From: an uncultured Cryptobacterium sp.
Lineage (GTDB): Bacteria; Actinomycetota; Coriobacteriia; Coriobacteriales; Eggerthellaceae
Assembly: GCA_900554685.1 (NCBI GenBank)
Contig: USIG01000103.1
Location: 1 to 6,246, forward strand
Reading direction: 5' to 3'
DNA: 6,246 bases
The notes under the pieces are model-generated. The model saw nothing but the letters and a program-made list of their open reading frames with translations, had not been told where the DNA came from and searched no databases. Shown here piece by piece: positions 4,386 through 6,246 of this stretch (the first letter of the stretch is position 1; each line of letters begins with the position of its first letter). The position numbers and the translations under genes are program-made.

Positions 4386-6246
4386 TTACATCTGCATAGC
4401 TACCAGGTAGCCGTCACGGATAGCCTCGAGCAAACGCTTGAACTCAGGCGTACCGTAAGGATCGTTTGCAGCAACGCCTTCCCAATTGGTGTGAGGAGAA
4501 GCGTTACCAATGAGGTGGAGATGCTCTTCGCCAAGAACGCCCTTAGCCTCGTCGTAAAGGTCGGTGTTGTCGATCATCGTGGTACCGGTGATGATGGTGT
4601 CAGCGGGAACAGTGAACTCCTTGCCTTCAGCATCTTCACAAAGAACGCCCTCGTCAGTGTAAGCCTTAACCTTGGTCAAGGTGAGGATCTTTACGCCTTC
4701 CTTCTTAAGCTTACGCAGCTCTGGGTTCTTGTCGATAATGCCGATTTCAGCACCAGCCTTCTTAGCAGACTCGATAACAGTAACCTCACGGCCTTCGTTC
4801 ATGGAAGAAGCTACCTCGATACCAGCGAAACCGCCGCCGATAACAGCCATGCGCTTCTTAACCAACAGATGAGTGCCAAGACCCCACTGCATAAGTCCCA
4901 GAGGAGCACCGAGGATACCCATGCCGAAGCAGGACAAGCCCCACATGAAGCCCTTACCAGGAGTACCCTTGCCTTCAACGAGTTCCTTCAAAGCATGAGA
5001 ATCGATTACGTTCTTGCGATCCTTACCAGGAACATCAGGAGAAGTGGTCTCAGGACCAACAGCCAAGATTACCTCGTCTGCACCGAAGTCCTTCAAGTAG
5101 TTAACGTCAACCTTGGTGTTGCAACGAACATCAATGCCAAGGCGCTTAATTTCGTTGTTGTACCAATCAACCATAGGAGGAAGTTCTTCGTTCAAAACCT
5201 GAGCGAGGTTCAACAAACCGCAAGGCTTCTTCTTCTGGTCAACAACAGTAACGTTCTTGAAGCCACGCATCTTCAAATTGCGAGCTGCTTCCAAACCAGC
5301 AGGACCAGCACCAACAATGAGGATCTTCTTTTCTGCCTCTTCGCCAGTTACCTGGTGGTCTGCAGGCAAGCCGTACTGTGAGAAGTAAACGTTAGGGTTA
5401 ACAGAGCACTTGCAAGGCTTACCAATGAAGATGTTGTCAAGGCAGCGAGAGCAAACGATGCAAGGACGAACTTCTTCGCTGCGGCCTTCAGCAACCTTGA
5501 TGCCGATTTCAGGCTCTGCAATCCAGTGACGAGCCATACCAGCAGCGTCGCCAGAACCGTCTGCCAAAATCTTTTCGCAAACGTCCAAGTGATTGATACG
5601 AGTACCAGGGAAGCAAGGTAAAGTGGTGTACTTCTTAGCTTCCTTGGACAGATAGATGAATTCGCCTTCAGGAACGAGCTGGTTAGCAACAGGACGAGGT
5701 GCCTCATGGAAGCCAGCCTGGATAGACCAAGCATCTACGCCGTGCTTTTCAACGCATTCGATAACCTCTTTGAGGTCTTCAACGCGCTGACCGCCTGGCA
5801 TAAGGTCGTCTGCAGAATAGCGAATAAGGATTGGCATGTCGTCGCCGCAGGTCTTATGAATCTCGTCGATGATTTCGGTGAGCAAACGGCAGCGATTCTC
5901 GGTGGATCCACCATATTCGTCAGTACGATGGTTGGAGTACTTAGAGATGAAGCGCATTACCATGTAGCCGATACCAGCATGAATCTCGATGATATCAATG
6001 CCAGCCTTCTTGCAGCGCAGTGCAGCTTCGCCGTACTGCTTAACTACGATAGCAAGCTCTTCCTTGGTGAACTCACGCTCAGGCATGCCAACGAAGGGGC
6101 CAGAAACAACGTCCTTAGAAGGAGCGTAAGAGTGAAGCTCGTCTTCACCAGTTGCACGCCACTCGTAGCAAAGCTGAAGCTGAGCAGCCAACTTTGCGCC
6201 ATGCTTGTGGCAAACTTCTGCGGTGCGGGTAAGACCTGGGATAAAG
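4386..6246 (-). CDS. 2-enoate reductase family flavin/Fe-S oxidoreductase, 5' end cut by window
   Basis: This FMN, [4Fe-4S] and FAD enzyme uses NAD(P)H to reduce an activated C=C bond, as in clostridial 2-enoate reductase and 2,4-dienoyl-CoA reductase. The visible 619 residues (numbered from base 6245) begin inside the old-yellow-enzyme barrel: HKHGAKLAAQLQL at 14-26, IEIHAGIGY at 86-94, SNHRTDEYGGSTENR at 104-118. The cluster motif CIVCSRC-x11-C spans 262-280. A FAD Rossmann motif GAGPAGLEAA follows at 312-321, then a second dinucleotide motif GGGFAGIEVA at 470-479, with an ILAVGP strand between. Around 433-458, before that second motif, lies an unusual hydrophobic Gly/Met/Trp-rich linker. 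About 70-90 N-terminal residues are missing; a TTG at 6191 can open a frame but sits in mid-domain. Lys is AAG in all of the last nine cases and Ile is almost always ATC, suggesting high expression. The substrate is unknown. Confidence 0.93.
   Translation of the reverse strand, partial: FIPGLTRTAEVCHKHGAKLAAQLQLCYEWRATGEDELHSYAPSKDVVSGPFVGMPEREFTKEELAIVVKQYGEAALRCKKAGIDIIEIHAGIGYMVMRFISKYSNHRTDEYGGSTENRCRLLTEIIDEIHKTCGDDMPILIRYSADDLMPGGQRVEDLKEVIECVEKHGVDAWSIQAGFHEAPRPVANQLVPEGEFIYLSKEAKKYTTLPCFPGTRINHLDVCEKILADGSGDAAGMARHWIAEPEIGIKVAEGRSEEVRPCIVCSRCLDNIFIGKPCKCSVNPNVYFSQYGLPADHQVTGEEAEKKILIVGAGPAGLEAARNLKMRGFKNVTVVDQKKKPCGLLNLAQVLNEELPPMVDWYNNEIKRLGIDVRCNTKVDVNYLKDFGADEVILAVGPETTSPDVPGKDRKNVIDSHALKELVEGKGTPGKGFMWGLSCFGMGILGAPLGLMQWGLGTHLLVKKRMAVIGGGFAGIEVASSMNEGREVTVIESAKKAGAEIGIIDKNPELRKLKKEGVKILTLTKVKAYTDEGVLCEDAEGKEFTVPADTIITGTTMIDNTDLYDEAKGVLGEEHLHLIGNASPHTNWEGVAANDPYGTPEFKRLLEAIRDGYLVAMQM

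Noticed and set aside
4386..4520. IGNA instead of an IGDA-type motif near the reductase C-terminus as a FAD-binding defect
   Set aside because: The family tolerates variation here; E. coli 2,4-dienoyl-CoA reductase, as I recall it, has GGA. The change alone does not imply loss of FAD.
4320..5381. Long open frame on the plus strand (353 codons)
   Set aside because: It runs antisense to the well-supported enoate reductase, has no recognisable motif or ribosome site, and results from the reductase's codon bias, which removes antisense stops.
5348..5734. 128-codon minus-strand frame inside the enoate reductase
   Set aside because: It overlaps the reductase in another frame across the cluster motif and is low-complexity Leu/Ser/Ala-rich sequence, so it is a shadow frame.
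6189..6191. TTG at 6191 as the true start of the enoate reductase
   Set aside because: The reading frame continues upstream to the window edge with family-typical residues (HKHGAK before the TTG), so the start is outside the window.

Overview
The window carries four protein genes, all on the minus strand. From right to left, in the direction of transcription, they are: a flavin/iron-sulfur enoate reductase of the 2-enoate reductase / 2,4-dienoyl-CoA reductase family (5' end outside the window); the ATP-dependent activator of a 2-hydroxyacyl-CoA dehydratase; the HgdB-like beta subunit of that dehydratase; and its HgdA-like alpha subunit (3' end outside the window). All four are oxygen-sensitive enzyme types typical of strict anaerobes that ferment amino acids. 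Base composition is intermediate, with very AT-rich intergenic DNA. That fits a moderate-GC anaerobic gut or oral bacterium, for example a Coriobacteriia member or a Clostridia/Negativicutes relative. This taxonomic guess is weak because no marker gene is present.

Layout. 6246-4386: enoate reductase, followed by a 3' region of about 280 nt full of degenerate repeats, ending in a strong intrinsic terminator (4062-4104). 4061-3291: about 770 bp of non-coding DNA. It holds a compact multi-hairpin module (3952-4060), an AT-rich segment with a plausible promoter and an operator-like dyad (3730-3786), repeated TGCCACATTTT boxes (3587-3651 and an inverted copy at 3831-3841) and a 13-bp tandem repeat (3515-3566). 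3290-2511: activator. 2510-2262: an intercistronic stretch of about 250 nt made of degenerate GGCTRGTTTT-type repeats. 2261-1134: beta subunit. 1116-1: alpha subunit, 17 nt downstream of beta.

How the genes work together. The activator hydrolyses ATP to push one low-potential electron into the alpha/beta dehydratase. The dehydratase then removes water from an (R)-2-hydroxyacyl-CoA to give an (E)-2-enoyl-CoA. An enoate reductase next door suggests that the enoate made this way, or its free acid, may be reduced to the saturated acid. This would parallel the reductive branch of aromatic and branched-chain amino-acid fermentation. The coupling is inferred from proximity: a terminator separates the reductase from the dehydratase genes, and no CoA-transferase or 2-hydroxyacid dehydrogenase is visible. 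The substrate cannot be read from sequence alone.

I see no mobile-element gene, tRNA, rRNA or CRISPR array. The enzymes belong to known families. The more unusual content is in the non-coding DNA and in a few departures from family norms in the enoate reductase.
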